Origin: Rhodobacterales bacterium HKCCE4037
GTDB taxonomy: Bacteria; Pseudomonadota; Alphaproteobacteria; Rhodobacterales; Rhodobacteraceae
Direction of reading: 5' to 3'
DNA: 64,000 nt
Assembly (NCBI GenBank): GCA_015689645.1
Contig: WVSM01000002.1
Coordinates: 416,671-480,670, forward strand
The notes under the pieces were generated by a model. It searched no databases. It was given only the letters and a program-made list of their open reading frames with translations, and was not told where the DNA came from. Made by a program: the position numbers and the translations under genes. Below, piece by piece: positions 1 to 8,279 of this stretch. Numbering within the stretch: the stretch's first letter is position 1; the number at the start of each line of letters is the position of its first letter.

Positions 1-2
1 AT

Positions 3-404
3 TTCGGCTATACCTTCTGCCCCGACGTTTGCCCGCTCGACACCGTCCGGAACGCCGAGGCGGTGGATATCCTGGCCGAGCAGGGGATCGAGGTTCTGCC
101 GACCTTCGTATCGGTCGATCCGAACCGTGACACGCCCGAGGTCATGGCGGCCTTTACCGCGAACGTGCACGAGAACATGCTGGGTCTGACCGGCACGCCG
201 GAGCAGACAGATGCCGCCGCCGATGCCTACCGCGTGTTCTACCAGAGCCACGATGACGGCACCGATCCCTATTACCTCGTCGATCACACGGCGTTCACCT
301 ACCTGATGCTGCCCGAATTCGGCTTTGCCGAGTTCTTCGGCCGCGACGTGACGCCCTCCGAAATGGCCGCGCGCACCGCGTGTTTCGTGAACGCGGCGGG
401 GTAG
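3..404 (+). CDS. SCO1/SenC-family cytochrome oxidase assembly protein (5' end missing)
   Basis: Copper chaperone/thiol reductant of the SCO1/SenC/PrrC thioredoxin-fold family, which serves the CuA site of cytochrome c oxidase at the periplasmic face of the inner membrane. The window opens inside the gene, so the signal anchor and start codon are absent; the first codon in frame is at base 3 and 133 residues remain of roughly 200 usual. The CxxxC copper-binding motif is visible in FCPDVCP at the left edge, followed by the family block PTFVSVDPNRDTPEVM, and the third copper ligand is the His in DHTAF. The left-hand neighbours that could confirm the partner oxidase are cut off. Confidence 0.88.
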   Translation, partial: FGYTFCPDVCPLDTVRNAEAVDILAEQGIEVLPTFVSVDPNRDTPEVMAAFTANVHENMLGLTGTPEQTDAAADAYRVFYQSHDDGTDPYYLVDHTAFTYLMLPEFGFAEFFGRDVTPSEMAARTACFVNAAG

Positions 405-510
405 AGGGATACCCGGCGCGGGAAGCTCTACCGCCGTTTGCGCGCCCTGACGGAGGTAGAACGCCGTTGCGCCATGCGGCAATCGCTCATCAGGGCAATA
501 TGCTGGCATG

Positions 511-543
511 AAAAAAGCGACCCGGCTGTCGGGCCGGATCGCT
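511..543 (-). terminator. Rho-independent terminator of the CsbD-like gene
   Basis: Read on the minus strand, an AGCGA-CCGGC type stem closes with its complement and runs straight into six T residues. It lies about 30 bases past the stop codon of the CsbD-like gene. Confidence 0.7.
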
Positions 544-570
544 TGACGATCACTGAATGTATCGCGGCGG

Positions 571-750
571 TCACTTGCCCTTCACGGCACCTTTGACCTC
601 GCCCTTGGCTTGCTGTGCTTCGCCCTTCAGCTGCTGCTTCTTGCCTTCGGCTTTCAGCTTTTCGTTGTCGGTGGCTTTGCCGACCGCTTCCTTGGCGGAC
701 CCGGCGGCCTTGTTGACGGCACCTTTGGCCTTGTCTGCGAATTCACTCAT
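571..750 (-). CDS. CsbD-family stress-response protein
   Basis: A 59-residue, highly charged, Cys-free protein of the CsbD (YjbJ) family, a general-stress protein of unknown biochemistry. It starts MSEFADKAKGAVNKAAGSAK and continues with repeated K-G-A/E units typical of the family, including a KAEGKKQQLKGEAQ stretch. The ATG has a strong upstream GGAGGA. The gene is monocistronic: it ends in its own terminator and the adjacent amtB has a separate terminator. Family assignment is by composition and repeat pattern and is solid; function is not known beyond stress association in other bacteria. Confidence 0.85.
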   Translation of the reverse strand: MSEFADKAKGAVNKAAGSAKEAVGKATDNEKLKAEGKKQQLKGEAQQAKGEVKGAVKGK

Positions 751-924
751 GGCTTTCTCCTCCAGAATATATGGGGTTCACGGTATCTCCAGCGCCTGAC
801 GCAGGCGCAGTCCGACATGCGGATCGGTGGTCGTTACCGTCCTTCGGTCGCGGAATGTCGGGGTCACGTCTTGTCGGCAGATTTTTAACGCGGATGATCC
901 GGCCTGGTTCCTTCGACCCCGAGG

Positions 925-957
925 GAAAAGAAAAGGGCGCCCGCTGGGGGCGCCCTT
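925..957 (-). terminator. Rho-independent terminator of glnK-amtB
   Basis: A 10-bp perfect GC-rich stem (AAGGGCGCCC and its complement) with a 5-base loop is followed on the minus strand by a T-rich tract. It sits 25 bases after the amtB stop. Confidence 0.85.
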
Positions 958-981
958 CGTGTTTCAGGATCGTGGGGGCGA

Positions 982-2334
982 TCAGCCCTTGGTGAAGTCC
1001 GGGTAGGCTTCCATGCCAAGCTCGGCCACGTCGAGACCGGTGATCTCGGCTTCCTCGTCCACGCGGATGCCCACGGTGGCCTTGAGGATGAACCAGACGA
1101 CCAGCGAGGTCACGAAGACGAAGATGCCGATGGCCGCGATGCCGAGGATCTGCGCGCCCCAGTTGCCGGTGTAGAAGGCAACCGCCAGCGTGCCCCAGAT
1201 CCCTGCGATCAGGTGGACCGGGATGGCGCCGACGACGTCGTCAATCTTCATCTTGTCGAGCATCGGAACCGTCAGGACCACGATCACGCCACCGATTGCA
1301 CCGGTCACCAGCGCCATGAAGAGCGACGGGGCAAGCGGTTCTGCGGTGATCGACACGAGTCCGGCCAGCGCACCGTTGAGGACCATGGTCAGGTCGACCT
1401 TGCCATACATCACCTGCGTCAGGATCAGCGCGGCGACGGCGCCGGATGCTGCGGCCATGTTGGTGTTGGCGAAGATGCGCGACACGTCGGCGACGTCACC
1501 GATGGTGCCCATGGCAAGCTGCGAGCCGCCGTTGAAGCCGAACCAGCCGAGCCACAGGATGAACGTACCCAGAGTGGCCAGCGCGAGGTTCGAGCCGGGC
1601 ATCGGGTTGGTGCGGCCGTCCTTGTACTTGCCCAGACGGGGCCCGAGGACGATGGCACCGGCCAGCGCTGCGAAGCCGCCGCCTGCGTGCACGAGGGTAG
1701 AACCTGCGAAGTCGGAGAAGCCCGCAGCGGACAACCAGCCGCCGCCCCACTGCCAGGACGCTTCGATCGGATAGATGAAGCCGGTCAGCACAACGACGAA
1801 GATCAGGAAGGGCCACAGCTTGATGCGCTCGGCCAGGGTGCCGGACACGATGGAGGCGGTGGTGGCGCAGAACATCAACTGAAAGAAGAAGTCCGAGCCG
1901 ACTGATGCGTAATCGAGCGCGGTTTCGGTGTCGGCAAGGCCAACGGGCTCCAGCGAGGTGATCGAGAAGAAAGGTCCCAACCAGCCGTCGATCAACCACT
2001 TGCTGACCTCACCATCGGCCAGATCCGCGCCATAGGCCCCCGGATACATGATATTGAAACCAACCAGCCAGTACATGATCGCCGCGATCGAGAAGAGCGC
2101 GATGTTCTTGGTCAGCTGCATGGTGACGTTCTTGGACCGCACGAGGCCCGCTTCGAGCATCGCGAAGCCTGCCGCCATCCAGAACACGAGGAAGCCGCCG
2201 ATCAGGAACAGCAGCGTGGTGAAGATATAGCCGGTGTGCGTCGCCGCTTCGACGCCCGCCTCTTGTGCGAAACCCATCGACGGCAGGGCCGTCAGGGCCA
2301 CCGCAGCGAGGGGAAGGAGATACTTGGTTTTCAT
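982..2334 (-). CDS. amtB: Ammonium transporter AmtB
   Basis: Inner-membrane ammonium channel of the Amt/Rh family, 450 residues with a cleavable signal peptide (MKTKYLLPLAAVALTALPSMGFAQ) and about eleven membrane segments. Diagnostic blocks are AGFAMLEAGLVRSKN near residues 57-71 and the two pore histidines, in the STLVHAGGGFAALAG and AIPVHLIAGIWGTLAV segments. The gene lies 39 bases downstream of glnK, and the two end in a common terminator: the standard glnK-amtB operon in which GlnK binds and plugs the channel when nitrogen is plentiful. Expression is expected to follow nitrogen status through NtrC, but no NtrC site is proved here. Confidence 0.97.
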   Translation of the reverse strand: MKTKYLLPLAAVALTALPSMGFAQEAGVEAATHTGYIFTTLLFLIGGFLVFWMAAGFAMLEAGLVRSKNVTMQLTKNIALFSIAAIMYWLVGFNIMYPGAYGADLADGEVSKWLIDGWLGPFFSITSLEPVGLADTETALDYASVGSDFFFQLMFCATTASIVSGTLAERIKLWPFLIFVVVLTGFIYPIEASWQWGGGWLSAAGFSDFAGSTLVHAGGGFAALAGAIVLGPRLGKYKDGRTNPMPGSNLALATLGTFILWLGWFGFNGGSQLAMGTIGDVADVSRIFANTNMAAASGAVAALILTQVMYGKVDLTMVLNGALAGLVSITAEPLAPSLFMALVTGAIGGVIVVLTVPMLDKMKIDDVVGAIPVHLIAGIWGTLAVAFYTGNWGAQILGIAAIGIFVFVTSLVVWFILKATVGIRVDEEAEITGLDVAELGMEAYPDFTKG

Positions 2335-2373
2335 TGTCTCTCTCTAACCTTTGAATTGCAGGAACGAGGGCGA

Positions 2374-2712
2374 TCAGATCGCGTCGTCGTTTGTTTCGCC
2401 GGTGCGCACACGCACCGCGCTCTGAACGTCGAGGACGAAGATCTTGCCGTCGCCGATCTTGTCGGTCTTCGCGGTGGTCTGGATGGTCTCGACGACCTGG
2501 TCGGCCATGGAGGCCGATACGACGATTTCCAGCTTCACCTTCGGCACGAAGTTCACGGCGTATTCCGCGCCGCGATAGATCTCGGTGTGGCCGGACTGGG
2601 AGCCGAAGCCCTTGATCTCGGTCACCATCATGCCGCGCACGCCGATTGCGGTCAGCGCCTCGCGGACCTCCTCGAGCTTGAACGGTTTGATTGCTGCAAT
2701 GATGAGTTTCAC
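2374..2712 (-). CDS. glnK: Nitrogen regulatory P-II protein GlnK
   Basis: Cytosolic trimeric P-II signal protein of exactly 112 residues. It senses 2-oxoglutarate, ATP/ADP and uridylylation state and controls AmtB and nitrogen regulators. Tyr51, the uridylylation site, lies at the tip of the T-loop in the block GHTEIYRGAEYAVNFVPK. The C-terminal signature GDGKIFVLDVQSAVRVRTGE is intact. It is first gene of the glnK-amtB pair and its promoter must lie in the 329-base divergent region shared with the penicillin-binding protein gene. Whether it would be called glnK or glnB is settled by linkage to amtB. Confidence 0.96.
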   Translation of the reverse strand: MKLIIAAIKPFKLEEVREALTAIGVRGMMVTEIKGFGSQSGHTEIYRGAEYAVNFVPKVKLEIVVSASMADQVVETIQTTAKTDKIGDGKIFVLDVQSAVRVRTGETNDDAI

Positions 2713-2876
2713 CTTTTGTCACCCCTTGCGGTTGCTAACTGTCCCCACGACCACATGGCCGGGCCTTACCAGCGACCCGTGAGCGGGCCGGATACGCCGC
2801 TAAAACAGGCCGAGCGACCCGTGAGAGCAACGAAGCGCCCCCTAATTCGCTGGCGCATTTCGGGGCATTTGCAAAA

Positions 2877-2890
2877 TTTTTGCGCAAAAA
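2877..2890. promoter_or_regulatory. Palindrome in the glnK / PBP divergent promoter region
   Basis: The 329-base region between the two divergent genes carries a perfect 14-bp palindrome (TTTTTGCGCAAAAA), embedded in a wider A/T-rich stretch that also holds TTTGCAAAA. It lies about 165 bases upstream of glnK. The half-sites TTGC/GCAA loosely recall the TGCAC/GTGCA half-sites of NtrC operators but do not match fully. I see no clear sigma-54 box (GG-N10-GC at -24/-12) that would settle it. Confidence 0.3.
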
Positions 2891-3041
2891 CGACCGGATG
2901 CATAAATTTTAGTCGATAGGTTGATCGGTCAGATTGGTCTGACCCCTTCGCAATCGACTCGAATTTGCCTATCTTGATCCTCAAATGAGGTTGGTCCGGG
3001 CTTGTGCCGAAATGGACCCCCGGCAGAGGCAAGAGACGGAT

Positions 3042-5327
3042 ATGAGCCCATCTGGAAATGGTAACCGACGGCTGGTGGCCGACCGGCGCGGGACGCAGAG
3101 CCCGACGCGCACAACGAAGTCGCGCGCGTCCTCAGGCGGCGGGACCGGCGGTGGCGGGCGCGGCTCAGGCAGCGGGGGCGGCAGACGTCGCAGCCGTCAG
3201 CCCCGGCGCAGGGCGCCGCAGCGCAAGGGCGTCCTCGGGTTTCTCGCGCGCGTCATCAGCTTCTTCTTCCGCCTGATCTGGGGTGTGATGTGGCGGGGCG
3301 TCGCCGTTGTGGCCCTCCTGGTCGCGCTGGGAGCGGGCTATTTCTATAGCCAGCTTCCCGAGGTGGACGCCCTTCTGGACGCCCGCGCGCGGGGTTCGGT
3401 CACAATGCTGGACCGGCATGGTGAAATCTTCGCGTGGCGGGGTGAGCAGTTCGGCGGTGCAATCACGCCCGACACGACCTCGGAGCATCTGGTGAACGCG
3501 ATCGTGGCAACCGAAGACAGGCGCTACTGGTGGCACCTTGGCGTCAGCCCGCGCGGCATCGCCAGCGCCATGATGATCAACATGCGCGAGGGGCGCAGCC
3601 CGTTGCAGGGCCACGGCGGGTCCACCCTGACCCAGCAGACCGCGAAACTCCTCTGTCTGGGTCGCGAATACGACCAGGACGAATGGGACAGCGAGGCCGC
3701 CTACGAGGCGGACTGCCGCCGCACGACCCTGTGGCGCAAGGTGCAGGAGATGGTCTTCGCCTTCGCGATGGAGCTGCGCTACTCGAAGGACGAGATCCTG
3801 TCGATCTACCTCAACCGCGCTTACCTGGGCGCAGGGGCGCGTGGGTTCGAAGCGGCGTCACAGCGCTATTTCGGCATTTCATCGAGCGATCTGAACCCGC
3901 AGCAATCGGCGATGCTTGCGGGGCTGCTGGTGGCGCCGACGCGCTTCGCGCCCACCAACAACCTGCAGCGCTCGCAAGAGCGGGCGAACCTGGTTTTGGG
4001 TCTGATGGAGCGGGAAGGTTACCTGACCGCCGAGGCCGCCGACCGCGCACGCGCCAACCCGGCCACGTTGTCGGATGCCGCGGGACAGGACACCGGCGGG
4101 TATTTCGCCGACTGGATCATGCGGGCCGGGCCTGACTTCCTGACCAATGAAACGACCGAGGATGTCATCATCCGCACCACGTTCGACCCTGCCATCCAGG
4201 CGGCGGCGGAGGCGGCGATTCAGAACGTGTTCGCCGACCAGGTGCGCGAAGGCTCCGAAGCGGAGGCGGCCATTGTCGTGATGAGCGCCGACGGGGCCGT
4301 CCGTGCGATGGTGGGCGGGCGCGACCTGGAAGGCGGTGGCGTGTTCAACCGAGCCGACCAGGCGTTGCGGCAGACCGGATCGGCCTTCAAGCCCTTCGTT
4401 TATGCCACCGCGCTCGACCTCGGGTTCCGTTTCGACGACCTCGTTCTGGACGCGCCGCTGACGATCAACGTGCCCGGCTCAGGCCCCTACAGCCCCGAAA
4501 ACTACGACGGCCAGTATCGTGGCGAGGTCACGCTGACGGATGCGCTGCGGCATTCGCTGAACACGCCCGCGGTGCGCCTGTCGGAAGAGGTGGGCCGCGA
4601 CCTCGTGCGCACCGTCGCCGCGCAATTCGGCATCGAAAGCGACCTGGCCGCCGGTCCGGCCCTGGCGCTCGGCGCGTCGGAGTCGACGCTGATCGAGATG
4701 ACGGGCGCTTATGCCGGTATCCTCAATGGCGGCAGCGCGGTGCGCCCCTACGGCATGACCGAGCTGCGCCTGATGGGTGAAAGCGAGCCGATGTTCGAAC
4801 AGGACACCGGCATCCAGGAACGCGTGATCTCGGAATTCTCGGCGCAGCAGCTCACCTACATGATGAGCCAGGTGACGACGGCGGGCACCGGCACCCGCGC
4901 GGCGCTTGCCGACCGGCCAACGGCGGGCAAGACCGGCACGACCAACAGCGCGCGGGATGCGTGGTTCGTTGGGTTCACCGCCGACTACGTCGCGGGCGTG
5001 TGGATGGGCTACGACGACAACCGCCCGCTTGCCGGCGTGACCGGAGGCGGATTGCCCGCGGAAATCTGGCGGCAGGCGATGGAGCGTATTCATGCCGACC
5101 TTCCGCCGCGTCCGTTGCCGATGATCGACCCGGTTGCCGAGGCTCGCCCGGCCAACCAGCCGCAGGCGCTGAACGCCGACGGGCTCGTGCGTGACGGGAC
5201 CGGCCAATTGACCGGGCCGGTGACACCGCGCGGCACGCGCATTCCCATCGGAAACGGGAATGGCGGCGGCAACCTCGGCAACGCGATCAACGATGTGCTG
5301 AACCAGATCTTCGGGCCCCGCAACTGA
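3042..5327 (+). CDS. Class A penicillin-binding protein (transglycosylase-transpeptidase)
   Basis: Bifunctional peptidoglycan synthase anchored in the inner membrane, 761 residues from the chosen start. After a basic, Gly/Arg/Ser-rich cytoplasmic tail (about residues 1-60) comes one membrane segment (GVAVVALLVALGAGYFYSQL). The GT51 transglycosylase domain shows ATEDRRYWWHLGVSPRG and HGGSTLTQQTAKLL. The transpeptidase domain has all three motifs: SAFK (GSAFKPFVYATAL), SLN (RHSLNTPAVRL) and KTGT (AGKTGTTNSARDAWFVGF). An in-frame ATG 57 bases upstream exists, but it has no ribosome-binding site; the ATG at 3042 follows AGAGGCAAGAGACGG. Family certain, exact PBP1A/1B/1C name not. Confidence 0.93.
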   Translation: MSPSGNGNRRLVADRRGTQSPTRTTKSRASSGGGTGGGGRGSGSGGGRRRSRQPRRRAPQRKGVLGFLARVISFFFRLIWGVMWRGVAVVALLVALGAGYFYSQLPEVDALLDARARGSVTMLDRHGEIFAWRGEQFGGAITPDTTSEHLVNAIVATEDRRYWWHLGVSPRGIASAMMINMREGRSPLQGHGGSTLTQQTAKLLCLGREYDQDEWDSEAAYEADCRRTTLWRKVQEMVFAFAMELRYSKDEILSIYLNRAYLGAGARGFEAASQRYFGISSSDLNPQQSAMLAGLLVAPTRFAPTNNLQRSQERANLVLGLMEREGYLTAEAADRARANPATLSDAAGQDTGGYFADWIMRAGPDFLTNETTEDVIIRTTFDPAIQAAAEAAIQNVFADQVREGSEAEAAIVVMSADGAVRAMVGGRDLEGGGVFNRADQALRQTGSAFKPFVYATALDLGFRFDDLVLDAPLTINVPGSGPYSPENYDGQYRGEVTLTDALRHSLNTPAVRLSEEVGRDLVRTVAAQFGIESDLAAGPALALGASESTLIEMTGAYAGILNGGSAVRPYGMTELRLMGESEPMFEQDTGIQERVISEFSAQQLTYMMSQVTTAGTGTRAALADRPTAGKTGTTNSARDAWFVGFTADYVAGVWMGYDDNRPLAGVTGGGLPAEIWRQAMERIHADLPPRPLPMIDPVAEARPANQPQALNADGLVRDGTGQLTGPVTPRGTRIPIGNGNGGGNLGNAINDVLNQIFGPRN

Positions 5328-5343
5328 CGCCGGGGCCTGTGGT

Positions 5344-6912
5344 TCAGTACCCCAGCGCGATCCCGTCCTTGCGCGGGTCGCTGCCGGCCTCCAGCACGCC
5401 GTCGGGCCGGATACGGATCGCCTGTGCGCCGCCGACGGCGGTGACGGGAACCTGCACGTCATGGCCCTTCGCGGCGAGCCCTTCGTGCACCTCCGCCGCG
5501 TAGCCGCGTTCGACCTTCAGATGCCCCGCCTCGGCAAAGCTGCGCGGTGCGTCAATCGCCGCCTGCGGGCCCATGCCGTAGTCGACGACGTTCGACACGA
5601 AGCGCGCGTGGCCGGTGGATTGGTAGGCGCCGCCCATCACGCCGAAGGGCATCAGGCTGCCGTCTCCCAGCTTCAGCATTCCGGGGATGATCGTGTGCAT
5701 CGGGCGCTTGCCGGGGCCGACCTCGTTCGGGTGCCCCTTCTCCAGCGTGAAGCCACCGCCCCGGTTCTGGAACAGAACGCCGAACTTGTCCGAGGCGATG
5801 CCGGAGCCGAAGGAGTGGAAGATGGAATAGATCAGGCTAACGGCCTGGCGGTTCTTGTCGACCACGGTGATGTAGACCGTGTCCTTGTGGATGTTGTCCG
5901 AAGCCTTGCGCGCGTCTGGCATGGCGCGGTCGGGGTCGATCAACCCTGCGAGGGATCTTGCGGTGTCCTTCGACAGCATGTGGTCCAGCCGCGTGACGTG
6001 ATCCATGTCGGCGATGAACCGGTCCCGCGCGTCGTAGCCGAGCTTGGTCGCCTCGGCCTCCAGGTGGGCGCGCATCGTGCCGAAGGCGTCCTCCTGCGGG
6101 TCCATCGTCTCGAGCATGTTGAGGATCAGCATCGCTGTTGCGCCTTGGCCGTTCGGCGGGATCTCCAGCAATTCGGCATCTCGGTAGGTTGAGCGCAGAG
6201 GATCGACGTAGTCGCAGGCCGTGGCGGCGAAATCGTCGAGCGTGTGGGTGCCGCCGAGCGCGCGGAGGGAGGCGACCATATCCTCGGCCACCTCGCCCTC
6301 GTAGAAGCCGGCGCGCCCCTCGGCGGCGACACGGCGCAGGACCTCGGCCTGACCCGGCGCGGCAAAGCGGGCGCCAAGGGGCAAGGGCGCATCATCTTTC
6401 AGAAACAGTTCACGGGCGCGGCCCGTCAGCACGTTGCCGCTTTGCTCGTAGTCGAAGGCCACGCGGGGCGCGACGGGAATGCCGGCATCGGCGTATTGGA
6501 TCGCGGGCCCGAGAACCTGGTCGAGCGGCAGATGGCCGTGGTCGCCATGCAACCGGCAGAAGCCATCGACCGCGCCCGGTATGGTCACGGCGGCCACATC
6601 ATAGAGCGGCATGACCTCGTGCTTTGCCCGAATCGCATCGCCATCGGTACCGGCCGGGGCGCGGCCCGAGGCATTCAGCCCGATGATCCGACTGTCCGGC
6701 TGGGACACGATTGCGAACATGTCACCGCCTAGGCCGGTGCTCTGCGGCTCGCAGAAGCCAAGCAGGATCGCCGCGCCGATGGCCGCGTCCACGGCATTGC
6801 CACCAGCCTGCAGCAAGGCGATGGCGGTCTGGGTGGCCAGCGGATGTGAGGTGGCGCACATCCCCTGATCGGCGAAGACGGCGGATCGGCCCGGTTTCTG
6901 GAAATCGCGCAT
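5344..6912 (-). CDS. ggt: Gamma-glutamyltransferase family protein (Ntn hydrolase)
   Basis: Ntn-fold autoprocessing hydrolase of the gamma-glutamyltranspeptidase family, 522 residues. The N-terminal part carries HPLATQTAIALLQAGGNAVD and the GLGGDMF block. The chain should self-cleave before Thr345 in KDTVYITVVD, the position of the catalytic N-terminal Thr; this is followed by SIFHSFGSGI and by NRGGGF. There is no clear signal peptide, which favours the cytoplasmic YwrD-type branch of the family over periplasmic glutathione-degrading GGT, so the substrate is uncertain (glutathione, gamma-glutamyl peptides or a related amide). GGAAGGGAG precedes the ATG. It faces the PBP gene tail to tail with only 16 bases between. 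Confidence 0.88.
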   Translation of the reverse strand: MRDFQKPGRSAVFADQGMCATSHPLATQTAIALLQAGGNAVDAAIGAAILLGFCEPQSTGLGGDMFAIVSQPDSRIIGLNASGRAPAGTDGDAIRAKHEVMPLYDVAAVTIPGAVDGFCRLHGDHGHLPLDQVLGPAIQYADAGIPVAPRVAFDYEQSGNVLTGRARELFLKDDAPLPLGARFAAPGQAEVLRRVAAEGRAGFYEGEVAEDMVASLRALGGTHTLDDFAATACDYVDPLRSTYRDAELLEIPPNGQGATAMLILNMLETMDPQEDAFGTMRAHLEAEATKLGYDARDRFIADMDHVTRLDHMLSKDTARSLAGLIDPDRAMPDARKASDNIHKDTVYITVVDKNRQAVSLIYSIFHSFGSGIASDKFGVLFQNRGGGFTLEKGHPNEVGPGKRPMHTIIPGMLKLGDGSLMPFGVMGGAYQSTGHARFVSNVVDYGMGPQAAIDAPRSFAEAGHLKVERGYAAEVHEGLAAKGHDVQVPVTAVGGAQAIRIRPDGVLEAGSDPRKDGIALGY

Positions 6913-7359
6913 GGGGAACTCCCTTCCTGAGTTGCGTGCAGCCTAGGCGCGGGCGCGCTGAGGACAAGGCCAATCGTTCCGCTGCCGGCGTTGCGGACCC
7001 GGAGTCATGTTGTGTTTTCGGGGAAGGCTTCTTGCCACAGGGGACCTCGACGTCGCGCACTGGGTGGGGGCTTTGACACGCGACGCCGAGGGAAGCCTCT
7101 GCAGCTACAGTTTCGTTATCCCCCCGTTTCGGGGCGTGCGTTTGATCGGAAAAAGGCAATCTCGTGGCTGACCTGCACGTATTTGAAACAATCGCCAAGG
7201 AATATGCGGATTGGACGCGCGGTCTGGGGCAATGGCGGCGACGCGGGACCAGGTAGCGAGGGATTCGGGGTACCAGGCCGGGGAGAACGCGCTATAGCGA
7301 GCAGGTCAGGCAGCAATGCCGACTGTCGAGGTCCGAGTGCGGTCCGCTGGTCGTGCGAT
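6913..7359. other. Intergenic stretch between ggt and the anti-sigma gene
   Basis: 447 bases with no convincing gene. It must contain the ggt promoter (minus strand) and the 3' end of the anti-sigma/STAS transcript. I see no clean terminator hairpin and no repeat. A 30-codon frame with a GTG start at 7164-7256 on the plus strand is preceded by a GGAAAAAGG sequence, but is too short to support. Confidence 0.4.
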
Positions 7360-7842
7360 TCAGGCAGCGATGACCGGGATCGAAAAGGAAAGCAGGTTGC
7401 GATCCTTCTCACGGCGATAGGACAGGCCAACCGTCATTGCGTGGATCATGGCCCATCCGAACCCGCCTTCAGGCAGTGTGTCCCGTTGGCCGACCGTGAC
7501 GCTTGGCATCTCCATCTTCGGAGGTGTCCCGCCCGGCATTGCGATGCCTTCATCCTCGATCCGGCATTCCAACGCGTCGGGGCAGAACCGGAGGCTCAGG
7601 TAGATCGGGCGGCTGGGGTCGCAATCGTAGGCGTGTTCCACGATGTTGTTGAGAGCTTCGCCCAGAACGATCTGAGCGGTATCGGCGATGTCTTCGAATC
7701 CCGGGGACCCGAGCAGGTGCTGTCGGACGCGTTCGAGGACGCGGCGCACCTCTTCGGCCCGAGAGGTCAATGTTTCCTCAAGCTCAGGCAGGGCCAAACC
7801 CGATCCCTCCCCCGGAGTTCGAAATTCAATCTCGCCAATCAC
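7360..7842 (-). CDS. Serine/threonine-protein kinase RsbW-like anti-sigma regulator
   Basis: A 160-residue protein with the GHKL ATPase fold of RsbW/SpoIIAB anti-sigma factors: N-box EALNNIVEHAY (about residues 62-72), G1 box EDEGIAMP, and a glycine-rich GGFGWAMIHAM lid region. Such proteins bind a sigma factor or other partner and phosphorylate a STAS-domain antagonist. The gene overlaps the upstream STAS gene by four bases (ATGA), so the pair is translationally coupled and probably forms one partner-switching module. No sigma factor or PP2C phosphatase gene is next to it, so its target is unknown. Confidence 0.85.
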   Translation of the reverse strand: MIGEIEFRTPGEGSGLALPELEETLTSRAEEVRRVLERVRQHLLGSPGFEDIADTAQIVLGEALNNIVEHAYDCDPSRPIYLSLRFCPDALECRIEDEGIAMPGGTPPKMEMPSVTVGQRDTLPEGGFGWAMIHAMTVGLSYRREKDRNLLSFSIPVIAA

Positions 7843-8189
7843 TCCGCCGCGTGGGGCGCAGCCGCAGCGGCCAGCGCATCCTCCAGCGTGGGGAAGATCG
7901 CGAAAACCGTGTTCATGCGCGTCAGCGCCATCACCTTTTCCACCGCCGGTTGCAGGCCGGCGAGGGCCATGGTGCGATCCGGCCCCAGCCCCTTGAAGAC
8001 GGCGACGATGGAGCCGAGTCCGCTGGAATCGAGGAATTCGACCTGCGACATCTCGAGGATGACATCTCCGCCTCCTGCCGTCAGGCTACGGAAGTCTTCC
8101 TTGAACTGGATGGCGATGCTGGCGTCGAGCCTGCTGTCCTCTACATGGACAATCTGCGCATATTCAGAATCACTGGACGTGAGGGGCAT
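7839..8189 (-). CDS. STAS-domain anti-sigma factor antagonist
   Basis: A 116-residue single STAS domain related to SpoIIAA/RsbV. The phosphorylatable Ser lies in the conserved FLDSSGLGSIVAVFKGL block (about residues 52-68). In partner switching, the unphosphorylated form binds the anti-sigma kinase and frees its client. It is the first gene of a two-gene operon with the RsbW-like kinase. The C terminus is Ala-rich (LAAAAAPHAAE). Confidence 0.87.
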   Translation of the reverse strand: MPLTSSDSEYAQIVHVEDSRLDASIAIQFKEDFRSLTAGGGDVILEMSQVEFLDSSGLGSIVAVFKGLGPDRTMALAGLQPAVEKVMALTRMNTVFAIFPTLEDALAAAAAPHAAE

Positions 8190-8279
8190 GTCGTGGTCTC
8201 CAACAAAGCGATTTGCCGGGAAGCCTAGGGGCCAAGTCTTACAAAACAGTTTTCAAGCGGCGCGACGCGGGAGGAAATC

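Noticed and set aside
7164..7256. A 30-codon GTG frame with a Shine-Dalgarno-like sequence
   Set aside because: Too short and without relatives I know; the only support is a purine-rich upstream stretch.
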